A DNA stretch of 42,760 bases. Source: Robinsoniella sp. (lineage in GTDB: Bacteria; Bacillota; Clostridia; Lachnospirales; Lachnospiraceae). The notes below the pieces were generated by a model that worked only from the letters and a program-made list of their open reading frames with translations, ran no database searches and was not told the DNA's origin. Shown piece after piece: positions 1 to 8,054 of the stretch (its first letter is position 1; every line of letters starts with the position of its first letter). The translations under genes and the position numbers were made by a program. The stretch covers positions 1-42,760 of the forward strand of contig JALEVQ010000046.1 of assembly GCA_022788205.1 (NCBI GenBank), in the 5' to 3' direction.

Positions 1-35
1 TAAATGAAGGAGTGAGAATATTAGAAGTAGCATAG
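1..35 (+). CDS. TnpB C-terminus (partial, cut by window edge)
   Basis: Frame 3 reads N-E-G-V-R-I-L-E-V-A followed by TAG at 33-35. This matches the usual C-terminal ending of IS200/IS605-family TnpB (OrfB) proteins, which finish in an N-I-R-N-E-G-like segment just before the transposon right end. Only about ten residues lie in the window, so I cannot say whether the RuvC nuclease domain is intact or whether this is an inactivated, repressor-like relative. The downstream non-coding sequence (36-141) has the expected omega-RNA and right-end organisation, which is the main support for the call. Confidence 0.6.
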   Translation, partial: NEGVRILEVA

Positions 36-141
36 AAACTATGGATAAGAACCGTAGGAACTACGGGGATAGCTTGGTAAATATCTTTTCAGTAGAAAGG
101 AGTTTCCAAGAATCTCGTGGCTTTAGCCATGAGAGGTTCAA
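1..141 (+). mobile_element. right end of an IS200/IS605-family (tnpB-type) element
   Basis: After the tnpB stop comes the standard non-coding tail of such elements: a segment that reads V-G-T-T-G-I-A-W in one frame (54-77, conserved as RNA rather than protein), an A-rich stretch, then a subterminal hairpin and a GGTTCAA end at 135-141. The hairpin is CTCGTGGC (114-121), loop TTTA, GCCATGAG (126-133), eight pairs with one G-U. The left end lies outside the window. The exact cleavage site is inferred from family pattern to be near 141. Confidence 0.65.
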
Positions 142-157
142 AATATTAGCGATAAAC
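36..157 (+). ncRNA. omega-RNA 3' part with its guide segment
   Basis: TnpB nucleases use an RNA made from the 3' end of their own gene and the element's right end. Its last 12-20 nt are the flanking host DNA and act as guide. Here the scaffold would end at the GGTTCAA of 135-141 after the 114-133 hairpin. The guide would be the bases from about 142, beginning AATATTAGCGATAAAC, which is the region directly upstream of the LacI-type gene. The guide start is uncertain by a few bases. Confidence 0.5.
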
Positions 158-201
158 CTAAAAACAGAAACAGAATCAAAGAAAGGATTTTTTTCTACGC
201 T

Positions 202-1215
202 ATGACTTTAAAAGATATTGCAAAGGAGGCCGGAGTCAGCATGATGACCGTCTCAAATGTCATCAACAAAAAATATGACCGTGTCTCCCAAAAAACCATC
301 GACAAAGTACAGGCTGTCATTGAGAAATATCACTACGTTCCTAACCTGACTGCCCGCAGTCTGACTGCCCGCTCCAGCCATATCATCGGGTGCATTCTCA
401 CAAATCAGACAGGCAATTATGAAAATATATTTGAAAATCCATATGTCAGCTCCATGCTTGGCATCATCGAACATGAGCTGCGCAACAACGGCTACTATGT
501 CATGATCCGCGTCGTCAAAACCTATGAGGAAATCGCTTCTTTTTTAAAAAACTGGAATTGTGACGGCGCCTTGTTCTTTAACCCCCAAAATCATGAAATC
601 ATTGAAAATCTGCGCCATGATTTCTCTATGCCGCTTGTCTTCTTTGACAGCAATAGTTCTGATCCCGACATTCTCTCTGTAGACACGGACGATTTCCACG
701 GCGGTTATCTCTCGGCACGCTATCTGATCACACATGGTCATAAAAAAATTGCCTTTCTCGCCAATCCCATCTCACCTGTCATCAAAAACCGTTTTGCCGG
801 ATATAAAAAAGCACTCGAGGAGGCAGCTATCCCCTTCGACGACTCTTTGCTCTTCCCCATCCAGCCTATCTACGATGACGGTATCAGAGCTGGCGAAAGC
901 ATTGCCGCTGACCCCCGCGGCATCACAGCGATCGTCACAACCGCTGACATCTGTGCTGTCGGCTGCATGGAAGGTCTCCGCCTGGGAGGCATGCGCATCC
1001 CCGGACAAATCTCCATCGTCGGGTATGACAACCTTTCCCTGTGCAACTACACTTATCCGAAGCTGACCAGTATTTCTCAAAATATCCCCGAAAAAGCACA
1101 CCTCGGCGTAGAACTTCTGCTCAACCGCTTAAAAAACATCTCGATCGCCAAGCCTCACCTGACCACCGCAGTCAGTCTGGTCGAGCGCCAGTCCGCAATC
1201 TCGATGACTGTGTGA
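202..1215 (+). CDS. LacI/GalR-family transcriptional regulator
   Basis: The 337-residue product is full length for the family. Residues 1-55 form the LacI helix-turn-helix and hinge: T-L-K-D-I-A-K-E-A-G-V-S at the start, V-P-N-L-T-A-R-S-L in the hinge. The periplasmic-binding-protein-like effector domain follows from about residue 60 (I-I-G-C-I-L), with typical late motifs I-V-G-Y-D-N and P-K-L-T-S-I-S-Q. Such proteins repress or activate sugar-use genes on binding a sugar or related metabolite. The start is set by homology; the nearest purine-rich site (GAAAGGA, 181-187) is 14 nt away, further than usual. No sugar gene lies beside it, so it is an orphan here and its ligand is unknown. The IS right end about 60 bp upstream may have replaced its native promoter. 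Confidence 0.92.
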   Translation: MTLKDIAKEAGVSMMTVSNVINKKYDRVSQKTIDKVQAVIEKYHYVPNLTARSLTARSSHIIGCILTNQTGNYENIFENPYVSSMLGIIEHELRNNGYYVMIRVVKTYEEIASFLKNWNCDGALFFNPQNHEIIENLRHDFSMPLVFFDSNSSDPDILSVDTDDFHGGYLSARYLITHGHKKIAFLANPISPVIKNRFAGYKKALEEAAIPFDDSLLFPIQPIYDDGIRAGESIAADPRGITAIVTTADICAVGCMEGLRLGGMRIPGQISIVGYDNLSLCNYTYPKLTSISQNIPEKAHLGVELLLNRLKNISIAKPHLTTAVSLVERQSAISMTV

Positions 1216-1221
1216 CATCGC

Positions 1222-1250
1222 TTGTGAAAAAAATACAAATGCGCTATAAT
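1222..1250 (+). promoter_or_regulatory. sigma-A type promoter TTGTGA-17-TATAAT
   Basis: TTGTGA at 1222-1227 and a perfect TATAAT at 1245-1250 are separated by 17 bp. They lie just after the LacI-type gene stop and about 27 bp before the start of the next small gene. This suggests that the DUF3006-like and flavin-reductase genes form their own transcription unit. Confidence 0.75.
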
Positions 1251-1276
1251 GTTCCCATATACGCAAGGAGGTGTGT

Positions 1277-1459
1277 GTGAAACTTATGTTAGTTTGTGAT
1301 TATGAAGTTGTCTCCATAGACGGAGATTACGCCAACCTTCGCCGCACGGATGAACCGGACGGTGACTTAAAATTAGTCGCAAGAGCCTTACTTCCCATGG
1401 AAATCACAGAAGGCAGCATCCTTCACTATGAATGGATGCAGTACACTATTGTAGAATGA
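1277..1459 (+). CDS. small DUF3006-like protein
   Basis: A 60-residue acidic protein. The pattern V-S-I-D-G-D-Y-A-N-L followed by P-M-E-I-T-E-G-S-I-L resembles the DUF3006 plan, in which a short beta-rich protein has an early G-D/G-x-Y-A-x-L strand and a late L-P-x-x-x-x-E-G-x-x-L. Function of that family is not known. I choose the GTG at 1277 because AAGGAGG (1265-1271) sits five bases before it; a GTG at 1271 would lie inside the ribosome site and the ATG at 1286 is too far away. It has a strong promoter of its own and is followed after 23 bp by the flavin-reductase-like gene. Confidence 0.7.
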   Translation: MKLMLVCDYEVVSIDGDYANLRRTDEPDGDLKLVARALLPMEITEGSILHYEWMQYTIVE

Positions 1460-1482
1460 TAAAATCATAAAGGAGAAAAGAT

Positions 1483-1986
1483 ATGTTCAAAGAAATTTCA
1501 ATCCAAGATCTCAACTTTAACCCATTTTCCAAAATAGGAAAAGAGTGGATGCTGATCACAGCCGGAAATTCAGAGCACTGTAACACTATGACTGCAAGCT
1601 GGGGCGCTCTCGGTGTGTGGTGGGGCAAAAACGCCATCACCTGCTATATTCGCCAAAGCCGCTACACAAAAGAATTTGTCGATCAAAACGATACCTTCAC
1701 CATTTCATTCTTCGATGAATCCTACCGAAAAGCATTGTCTCTGTGCGGTTCTGTCTCTGGGCGTGACTGCGACAAAATAAAAGAAGCTTCCCTCACACCA
1801 GTGGCAGTCGATGAGACCACTGCGTTCGAAGAAGCTTCCATGGTTTTTGTGTGTAAAAAGTTATATGCCGACGAGATGCCAGCAGGACAATTTATCGCAA
1901 AAGAGATGGATGAAAAATGGTATCCCACAAAAGATTACCATACCATGTACATTGCTGAGATCACAAAAGTTCTTGTAAAAGCATAA
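1483..1986 (+). CDS. flavin reductase-like (flavoredoxin-type) protein
   Basis: The 167-residue protein has the split-barrel FMN-binding pattern of the flavin reductase-like domain: W-M-L-I-T-A-G near residue 22, N-T-M-T-A-S-W-G-A-L-G (34-44), where the N/T/S residues normally contact flavin phosphate, then Y-I-R-Q-S-R-Y-T-K-E and F-T-I-S-F-F. Members bind FMN and take part in flavin reduction or electron transfer in the cytoplasm. The specific partner cannot be told from sequence. An AAAGGAG site near 1470 supports the start. It is probably cotranscribed with the small gene before it. A hairpin at 2011-2042 follows. Confidence 0.85.
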   Translation: MFKEISIQDLNFNPFSKIGKEWMLITAGNSEHCNTMTASWGALGVWWGKNAITCYIRQSRYTKEFVDQNDTFTISFFDESYRKALSLCGSVSGRDCDKIKEASLTPVAVDETTAFEEASMVFVCKKLYADEMPAGQFIAKEMDEKWYPTKDYHTMYIAEITKVLVKA

Positions 1987-2010
1987 AATATCGTTTTTTC
2001 TTATCTGAAA

Positions 2011-2042
2011 AAGAGGGTGTAATCATCATTTTATGCCCTCTT
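2011..2042. terminator. convergent-gene terminator hairpin
   Basis: AAGAGGG (2011-2017) pairs with CCCTCTT (2036-2042), with an 18-nt loop. On the minus strand the stem is followed by TTTTC, so it best serves the plsY-like gene, whose stop is embedded in the stem; it may also stop the plus-strand unit. Confidence 0.5.
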
Positions 2043-2679
2043 ACATTTGTATCTTCTGCTCATTGCCCTTCTGTGCTCTGTCATGTCCCAGAAATAAAAC
2101 TTTTATCTTCTCCCCGTGATATTTCACACAATGCTTTCCAATCACAATCAGCGCGATCGCCACACACCCTAATTTTATGCCAGGGTTTGTCACTTTCCAC
2201 AAACACGTAACGCCAAAGCAGAAATACGTTACAATAGAGCGATATATATGTGGTGTGATCACGAGAATCGCAGAGAAAAATACATAGAAAAATGCCAGCA
2301 TCACCACTGCACCCCAGTACGGTGTCAGTCCCAGCAAAACTCCGAAAGATACCGCGATCGCTTTTCCTCCTTTCTTAGGGAAAAAGACAGGAAAAGCATG
2401 TCCCAGCACAGGCGCCGCCAAGACAAACGTAAATCTGACATTGAACGTATCCAGCCACTTTTTTGCCAACATCACCGGCAAAAATCCTTTTGCCAGCTCA
2501 CAGCACAGCACCAAAATCCCCCATTTGACGCCGGCATTTAAAAATACATTGACACTTCCCGGATTGTGATCCTCGCTCAGTTCACAGATATCCATATCCA
2601 GGAAAATCCTCGGGATTAGGTAAGCCCACATAACACTCCCAGACAGATATCCTATCAAGCTCATCAGTATATACTTCAT
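2041..2679 (-). CDS. plsY: PlsY-family glycerol-3-phosphate acyltransferase
   Basis: A 212-residue polytopic membrane protein. PlsY moves an acyl group from acyl-phosphate to glycerol-3-phosphate, the first step of phospholipid synthesis. Diagnostic segments are G-Y-L-S-G-S (10-15), the phosphate loop N-P-G-S-V-N-V (39-45), and G-H-A-F-P-V-F-F-P-K-K-G-G-K (93-106), which matches the third PlsY motif. The second motif departs from the usual G-S-G-N-x-G-A-T-N, so this may be a second, diverged PlsY rather than the housekeeping enzyme. It is preceded on the same strand by a glycolipid-type glycosyltransferase, which fits a membrane-lipid role. Confidence 0.8.
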   Translation of the reverse strand: MKYILMSLIGYLSGSVMWAYLIPRIFLDMDICELSEDHNPGSVNVFLNAGVKWGILVLCCELAKGFLPVMLAKKWLDTFNVRFTFVLAAPVLGHAFPVFFPKKGGKAIAVSFGVLLGLTPYWGAVVMLAFFYVFFSAILVITPHIYRSIVTYFCFGVTCLWKVTNPGIKLGCVAIALIVIGKHCVKYHGEKIKVLFLGHDRAQKGNEQKIQM

Positions 2680-2724
2680 CTTCCCACTTCCTCTCAGCGG
2701 AGCTATCGCTGCCGCTCTATCTTT

Positions 2725-3849
2725 TTATAGTCTGCCGCACTGCGTCAAACTCAGCAGCAATTCATAAATTTGTCTTGCCGCATCCGGGTTCATCTGCTCC
2801 CCCTGTGCTTTGCGCATCTTTTCTTTCAGTCCAGCGTCCTCCGCCAGTTTCTTTCCCATCGCAATCTGCTCACTCATACTGCTGCTCGCAAACGACATCC
2901 CACGTTTCTCAAAAAAGCGAAGATTTTCTGTCTCACAGCCCGGAATCGGTCTTGTATGGATGATTGGAATCTTCTTGACTGCTGCCTCAGTGGAAGTCAA
3001 CCCGCCAGGTTTTGTAAAAATCACATCCGACAGATCCATATATTCTGCCACATGAGAGGTAAAGCCCAAGATATGGACAGACGGATTGTCCAAGAACTGT
3101 CTCTGCAGCACGCTGCGCAGTTTTTTATTATTTCCGCAGATCACAATGATCTGTTCCCCATCGGTCAGCTGGCGTGCCAGGAGATGAACAAAAACCTGGA
3201 GTTTTCCAAATCCCATGCTTCCGCTCATCACCAGGTACAGAGGCGCACTCTCGGGAAGTTTTCTTCTTCTGCGTTCTTCCTCCCGATTTCCGCTGATGGA
3301 AAAGCTGCCCGAGACCGGAATCCCAAGCGGCGCAATCTTTTCTCTCGGTACACCGCGCTTCACATATTCATCTGCCAGATCTCTGTGCGGAATCACATAC
3401 CGGTCACACTCGGTCTCCTCCCAGAAAGGGATGCATGTGTAATCTGTACCGATCGCTACCACCGGCGGTAGATCGATACCTTGTCTTTTCAAATGAGTGA
3501 GCGTCTCCGCCGGGTACAGATGGGGCGTCAGGATCGCATCAAATCTTTCCCTCTCCAGATAATTCTTAAGACGTTTCGCCATCAGTGCATTGGCATAGTA
3601 GACAGGCGACTTGCGCTTGTCCGAAGAAATCATCATTCCAAGGCGATAGACTCCCCCAAAAATCCTCGGAAAATCCTTTGCAATCTTGACATATGTCCCT
3701 CCTACGATCTTCGAAGTCCGTTCCCCCGCCAGACTCATCATATCCAACATCACTGCCTGGGAGCCTTCTCTCTCAATCTGCTCCACCATGGCACGCCCTG
3801 CCGCATTGTGTCCTTCTCCTGTGTTACACGATAAAATTAGAACCCTCAT
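2725..3849 (-). CDS. MGDG synthase/UgtP-like glycosyltransferase (GT28)
   Basis: The 374-residue protein starts R-V-L-I-L-S-C-N-T-G-E-G-H-N-A-A-G, the characteristic N-terminal loop of monogalactosyldiacylglycerol synthases and the processive diacylglycerol glucosyltransferase UgtP. The C-terminal sugar-nucleotide half contains V-M-S-G-S-M-G-F-G-K near residue 208 and K-P-G-G-L-T-S-T-E-A near 288, the GT28 donor-binding motif. Such enzymes act at the inner membrane face and add glucose or galactose to diacylglycerol. The start is supported by GGGAGG six bases upstream. Its position beside PlsY suggests a small membrane-lipid module. Donor sugar and processivity cannot be read from the sequence. 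Confidence 0.82.
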   Translation of the reverse strand: MRVLILSCNTGEGHNAAGRAMVEQIEREGSQAVMLDMMSLAGERTSKIVGGTYVKIAKDFPRIFGGVYRLGMMISSDKRKSPVYYANALMAKRLKNYLERERFDAILTPHLYPAETLTHLKRQGIDLPPVVAIGTDYTCIPFWEETECDRYVIPHRDLADEYVKRGVPREKIAPLGIPVSGSFSISGNREEERRRRKLPESAPLYLVMSGSMGFGKLQVFVHLLARQLTDGEQIIVICGNNKKLRSVLQRQFLDNPSVHILGFTSHVAEYMDLSDVIFTKPGGLTSTEAAVKKIPIIHTRPIPGCETENLRFFEKRGMSFASSSMSEQIAMGKKLAEDAGLKEKMRKAQGEQMNPDAARQIYELLLSLTQCGRL

Positions 3850-3866
3850 CGGTTACCTCCCTGTGG

Positions 3867-3900
3867 AAAAAGAGGCGCTGCGGTATCACCCGCAACGCCC
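3867..3900 (-). terminator. Rho-independent terminator after the cyclophilin gene
   Basis: On the minus strand GGCG-T-TGCGG / CCGCA-G-CGCC forms a GC-rich hairpin (arms 3890-3899 and 3874-3883) followed by CTCTTTTTCC. It lies between the cyclophilin stop and the glycosyltransferase start, so the two genes are probably separate transcription units. Confidence 0.75.
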
Positions 3901-3921
3901 TTGTCCTCTGTGTTTTCTCTT

Positions 3922-4542
3922 CTAATCTAAAATCTTAATCTCCTCGATCACCGGTTGATCTTCCCGCGCAACAGCCCCGTTATTGTCCTGGATCGGTGTC
4001 TGTGCACAAATCTGGTCAACTATTTCCATGCCTTCTGTCACATGCCCAAAGACAGCGTAGCTTCCATCGAGATGTTCACAGTCTCTCTGCACAATAAAAA
4101 ACTGCGAGCTGGCACTGTTCATGTCGCCAGAACGCGCCATCGAGATCGCTCCTCTTTTATGAAGCAGTGGATTTTTTGCCCCGTTGTCTGGAAATTCTCC
4201 CACGATTCTCTGTTCTGAGCCGCCCGTCCCGTCATGGTTCGGATCGCCCCCCTGAATCATAAACCCGTCAATCACACGGTGAAAGGTCAGCCCATTGTAA
4301 AACCCTCTGCGCACCAAACCTACAAAATTTGTCACCGTGACCGGCGCATTGTCCGCATCCAGCTCTATCACCATTGTCCCATAGTCTTTCACTCTCATCT
4401 GCACATGGTGTCTGCCCGAGAGAGACCCCACCGCGCTGAAACCGTCCTGACTGATTTTTCCCTTGTTTTTGCTGCACTTCGACACCACAAGCCCCGCAAG
4501 CAGAACCGTTATGACAAATGCAATCAATTGTCTTACGTCCAT
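3922..4542 (-). CDS. membrane-anchored cyclophilin-type peptidyl-prolyl isomerase
   Basis: A 206-residue protein with an N-terminal hydrophobic segment (about 5-21) and then a cyclophilin domain from about residue 47. The catalytic signature F-H-R-V-I-D-G-F-M-I-Q-G-G-D-P contains the active-site Arg, and S-S-Q-F-F-I and Y-A-V-F-G-H-V are also present. Cyclophilins isomerise X-Pro bonds to help folding. The N-terminal segment ends in S-K-C; lysine just before the Cys is not a normal lipobox, so I read it as an uncleaved anchor with the domain outside the cell rather than a lipoprotein. It has its own promoter (4582-4610) and terminator. Confidence 0.9.
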   Translation of the reverse strand: MDVRQLIAFVITVLLAGLVVSKCSKNKGKISQDGFSAVGSLSGRHHVQMRVKDYGTMVIELDADNAPVTVTNFVGLVRRGFYNGLTFHRVIDGFMIQGGDPNHDGTGGSEQRIVGEFPDNGAKNPLLHKRGAISMARSGDMNSASSQFFIVQRDCEHLDGSYAVFGHVTEGMEIVDQICAQTPIQDNNGAVAREDQPVIEEIKILD

Positions 4543-4581
4543 ATAATCTTTATCCCTTCTCTCTGTCCAAAGAATGTGATT

Positions 4582-4610
4582 ATTGTAACACGGTTATCTC
4601 TGAACTGCAA
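4582..4610 (-). promoter_or_regulatory. promoter of the cyclophilin gene
   Basis: Read on the minus strand, TTGCAG (4605-4610), a 17-bp spacer and TACAAT (4582-4587) with a TG one base before the -10 (extended -10). It is about 40 bp upstream of the start codon. Confidence 0.65.
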
Positions 4611-4626
4611 GAAGATTCTCTTTTGT

Positions 4627-5985
4627 TCATTCCGCTTTCAGCGCACCAGAGAAATGTTTTTTCTTCACAACCGCATAACAGACCATATGTGCTGCTGCCG
4701 TGATGATCCACGAAATGGGGTATGAAATATACAGCATAAACAGCGAATGGTTCCATGCAAACACGGTAAAAATCCACAGCACACGGAATCCACAGGCTCC
4801 CGTCAGGGAGACAAGCATCGGCATGACAGAATACCCCATTCCCCTGATACTTCCCACCATCACATCCATGATTCCACACAAAAAATAGGTCAGACAAATC
4901 ACCTGCATGCGCGCCAGCCCTGCCTCGATGACTTCCGAGTCCGAAGAATAGATGTGTAAGAGCTGATGACCGGCTGCATATGCGCTAAAACCCATGACCA
5001 TCCCGATGATCGTGACAAGAATCAGACATCTCCCTAAAATTTTCCCGATTCGGTCATATTTTTTTGCGCCCACATTCTGACTTGTAAAACTCAGCGCTGT
5101 CTGATAAACCGAATTCATGGAGTTATAGATAAAACCCTCGATATTTGACGCTGCCGTGCTGCCTGCCATCGCTACCGAGCCAAACGAGTTGATGGACGAC
5201 TGGATCAAAACATTGGAGAGTGAAAAAACAGCTCCCTGCATTCCTGCCGGCAGACCAATGCGGATCATTTTCAAAAGCTGACCAGAATGAATGTGTAATC
5301 CCTTCAAATTAAGATGGCACATCCCATCCATAAAGACAAGACAGCGCACAATCAGCGTTGCTGAAATCGCCTGAGAGATCACCGTTGCCAGGGCTACTCC
5401 CGCCACCCCCATCTTGAACACAATCACAAAAATTAAATTCAGACCGACATTTACGATCCCTGATGCAAACAAAAAATAGAGCGGTCTTTTTGTATCACCG
5501 ATTGCCCTTAAAATTGCTGCGGCAAAATTATAGAGCATCACCACTGGCATTCCCATAAAATAAATACGAATATACAGCACAGACTGATCGATCACATCGT
5601 CCGGTGTTCCCATCAACTCCAAAATCGGTTTTGCCAGGACTAATCCCACCAGTATCAGAAAACACCCGCACAGCACGCTGAGTAAAACCGAAGTGTGAAC
5701 CGTCTCAGATACATGTCTGGCATCTTTTGCCCCGTAATACTGTGCCACCAACACATTCGTTCCGATCGACAGACCGATAAACACATTGATCAGCAAATTG
5801 ATTAAAGCACTCGTAGAGCCAACCGCAGCCAGCGCCTGACTTCCCGAAAATCTTCCCACCACAATAATATCTGCCGCATTAAACAGCAGCTGTAAGATTC
5901 CGGACAGCATCAGAGGAATCGCAAAGATCAAAATTTTCCCGAAAAGTGGTCCGTTACACATATCCATCTCATACGACTTTTTCAT
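4627..5985 (-). CDS. MATE-family multidrug/metabolite efflux transporter
   Basis: A 452-residue integral membrane protein with about twelve hydrophobic segments in two similar halves. The N-terminus (P-L-M-L-S-G-I-L-Q-L-L-F-N-A-A-D and V-G-R-F-S-G) is typical of bacterial MATE exporters of the NorM/DinF superfamily, which move cationic compounds out against Na+ or H+. N-V-L-V-A-Q-Y-Y-G-A near residue 78 is another common family motif. AAGGA precedes the ATG. It follows the amidotransferase-like gene by 15 bp and is probably in one operon with it and the metallophosphoesterase. The substrate is unknown. Confidence 0.92.
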   Translation of the reverse strand: MKKSYEMDMCNGPLFGKILIFAIPLMLSGILQLLFNAADIIVVGRFSGSQALAAVGSTSALINLLINVFIGLSIGTNVLVAQYYGAKDARHVSETVHTSVLLSVLCGCFLILVGLVLAKPILELMGTPDDVIDQSVLYIRIYFMGMPVVMLYNFAAAILRAIGDTKRPLYFLFASGIVNVGLNLIFVIVFKMGVAGVALATVISQAISATLIVRCLVFMDGMCHLNLKGLHIHSGQLLKMIRIGLPAGMQGAVFSLSNVLIQSSINSFGSVAMAGSTAASNIEGFIYNSMNSVYQTALSFTSQNVGAKKYDRIGKILGRCLILVTIIGMVMGFSAYAAGHQLLHIYSSDSEVIEAGLARMQVICLTYFLCGIMDVMVGSIRGMGYSVMPMLVSLTGACGFRVLWIFTVFAWNHSLFMLYISYPISWIITAAAHMVCYAVVKKKHFSGALKAE

Positions 5986-6000
5986 GTCCTTAATTCTCTC

Positions 6001-6729
6001 TCATTCCATACATTTTTCGATAAATCTCTCAAACATCCTCTGCATCTGCCTGTCTCCTGCGGATGCCATCATCTCCGGATGCCACTGCACACCGAGCACA
6101 AAGCTTCCCTCTTTTTTCTCAATCGCTTCGACCACGCCATCTTTTGCCTGTGCCGCCACAAAAAATCCCTCTGCGACGGCTTTGACTGCCTGGTGATGAT
6201 GTGTATTGACCCGCACATGATCGCCAAAACATGATTGCAGAAAACTCTCAGGATGGATCGTGACCATGTGAGCAGCATCTGCACCTGGTCCTTTTTGGTT
6301 ATGGCGTATGCAGCCTGGTCTCTGTACTTTCAGATCCTGATACAGGTTTCCCCCAAACGCCACATTGATCGACTGCACTCCTTTGCAGATCCCAAAGATG
6401 GGTTTCTTTTTCTCATATGCTTTTCTGATCAAAAGCAAGTCCGAGTCGTCCACCTCCCTCATAATAAAGCCCTGCTCTGTGAGTGCCTCCTCACCGTACA
6501 ATTCTGGATCCATATCATATCCGCCTGACATGAGAATGCCATCCAGATGCTCCAGCACCTCCTCCACATCTCTCTCATCATGGCAAATTGGAAGAATCAC
6601 AGGAATTCCCCCCGCATTTCTTATGCTGACTACATAGTCATGGTTGACATAGCTGCGGTACATACCAGGAGTCTTTCCTCCTTCCACAATCAAAATATTT
6701 CCTGCAATTCCTATCACTGGTTTCTTCAT
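6001..6729 (-). CDS. class I glutamine amidotransferase-like hydrolase (peptidase C26)
   Basis: The 242-residue product matches the gamma-glutamyl-GABA hydrolase (PuuD-like) family of soluble cytoplasmic hydrolases. It begins K-K-P-V-I-G-I-A-G, has G-I-L-M-S-G-G-Y-D-M-D-P (64-75), the nucleophile elbow F-G-I-C-K-G with Cys115, and Q-W-H-P-E-M near the C-terminus supplying His and Glu of the triad. The family hydrolyses gamma-glutamyl amide bonds in polyamine or glutamate metabolism, but the true substrate here is open. I use the ATG at 6729 rather than a TTG at 6756, because the former starts exactly at the family N-terminus and does not overlap the upstream gene. Confidence 0.88.
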   Translation of the reverse strand: MKKPVIGIAGNILIVEGGKTPGMYRSYVNHDYVVSIRNAGGIPVILPICHDERDVEEVLEHLDGILMSGGYDMDPELYGEEALTEQGFIMREVDDSDLLLIRKAYEKKKPIFGICKGVQSINVAFGGNLYQDLKVQRPGCIRHNQKGPGADAAHMVTIHPESFLQSCFGDHVRVNTHHHQAVKAVAEGFFVAAQAKDGVVEAIEKKEGSFVLGVQWHPEMMASAGDRQMQRMFERFIEKCME

Positions 6730-6739
6730 TTTCTCCACG

Positions 6740-7972
6740 TTACCTTTCTTCCTCAAATTCGACCTGTATCACACAGATTTCACTTTTTGTCCCGATTCTC
6801 ATGTTCGGACCCCAGATTCCCACACCCGATGTCACAATGTTGTACATCTGACCTTTTTTCAGGCATCCCCAGGCATTCTCCCAGCCCAAATCGACTGCAA
6901 GATTTCCCGGAAAAATCTGACCACCATGCGTGTGACCACACAAATCAAGATCTGCCCCCGCTTCGGCAATCTCCTGCAGTTCTTTCGGCTGATGATCCAT
7001 CACAAAAATCGGCTTTGATTTGTCAAGATCGCCTAAAAGTTCCCTCGGCGTCATTCTCCCATTCTCTATCTTTTTTGCTCTCGTCGCATCTTTTCTCCCG
7101 GCAAGGTAAAATTTGCCATCTATCAAGCGCACCTCATCATTGAGCATCACAATCCCGGCATCTTTTACAAAACGCTCCATCCGCTCATCGATCAGACCGC
7201 TTCCATCAGCATGGTGAAACGTAAAGCCCGCAAGAATCTTCTCGTTGATGTCATGATTACCCCAGCATCCATACACACCGCATTCCGCCTTGATCTCACG
7301 CAATGCTCTCTTGACTCTCTCTGGATTTTTGATCGCCTCAAATTCATTGTCGAACAGATCACCCGCGATACACACAAGATCCGGTTTCTGCCTGTTAATC
7401 TGGCTGACTATTTTTCTCGTCTGAATCTCTCCACTGTTATAGCCCAAATGCAAATCCGCTGCCAGTACAATCTTAAGAGACGTTTTCCCCTGCATTGCTT
7501 TTTCTACTTTTACATGATATGTGGTCACACGAATTTTTCTGGCATTGTGAATTCCATAAAGAATCAAACATACCATCACGGCAGCACAGATACTCCCTGC
7601 CACCTGCAAAGTGCGCCCTTCCTGCACCCATCCCCACCGCAGCAGCTTTGTTCCGATCATCCCAAAAACTTCCAGAGCGACGATCGGCATCAGCACATAC
7701 AGAAAAATACCCAAGAAATAATTTCCCATATGTTTTAAGGCACGCCGAAGCTTCTCCGGCTTTTTGACCAAAAATCCCGTCAAAAGAGAACTTGCAAAAA
7801 TCAGATAGATTGCCGCAAAACTCCACTGAAAGACAGAACTTTGAAAGACTGTGCTGAATTTTGCCATCCAGAAAAAGATACGCCATATTACATATACGTT
7901 CACGCCGATATAAATCGGTGCCAATAAAATTGCCGCCATACTGCTGCCTGTCTTTTTCTTTTTATTTTCCAC
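6740..7972 (-). CDS. membrane metallophosphoesterase (YaeI/YkuE-like)
   Basis: The 410-residue protein has about four transmembrane segments in residues 10-145, followed by a calcineurin-type phosphoesterase domain. Metal ligands are visible: A-A-D-L-H (Asp173, His175), A-G-D-L-F-D (204-208), W-G-N-H-D (237-241), and G-H-T-H-G-G near the C-terminus. Relatives act on membrane-associated phosphate esters or lipid-linked diphosphates. The substrate is not predictable. It is first in a likely operon with the C26 hydrolase and the MATE exporter; its promoter is at 7985-8013. Confidence 0.9.
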   Translation of the reverse strand: MENKKKKTGSSMAAILLAPIYIGVNVYVIWRIFFWMAKFSTVFQSSVFQWSFAAIYLIFASSLLTGFLVKKPEKLRRALKHMGNYFLGIFLYVLMPIVALEVFGMIGTKLLRWGWVQEGRTLQVAGSICAAVMVCLILYGIHNARKIRVTTYHVKVEKAMQGKTSLKIVLAADLHLGYNSGEIQTRKIVSQINRQKPDLVCIAGDLFDNEFEAIKNPERVKRALREIKAECGVYGCWGNHDINEKILAGFTFHHADGSGLIDERMERFVKDAGIVMLNDEVRLIDGKFYLAGRKDATRAKKIENGRMTPRELLGDLDKSKPIFVMDHQPKELQEIAEAGADLDLCGHTHGGQIFPGNLAVDLGWENAWGCLKKGQMYNIVTSGVGIWGPNMRIGTKSEICVIQVEFEEER

Positions 7973-7984
7973 GCTTTCGTACCT

Positions 7985-8013
7985 ATTTTAGCACTATTCA
8001 TTTTATCCTACAA
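7985..8013 (-). promoter_or_regulatory. promoter of the metallophosphoesterase operon
   Basis: Minus strand: TTGTAG (8008-8013), 17-bp spacer, TAAAAT (7985-7990), with TG in the extended -10 position. Confidence 0.55.
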
Positions 8014-8054
8014 GCCATCTATTCTTCTTCATAGCAAAATCGTATCCTTTGTTG

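Noticed and set aside
6729-6756. longer N-terminus for the C26 hydrolase from a TTG
   Set aside because: The family N-terminus begins at the ATG of 6729, and the longer form overlaps the upstream gene.
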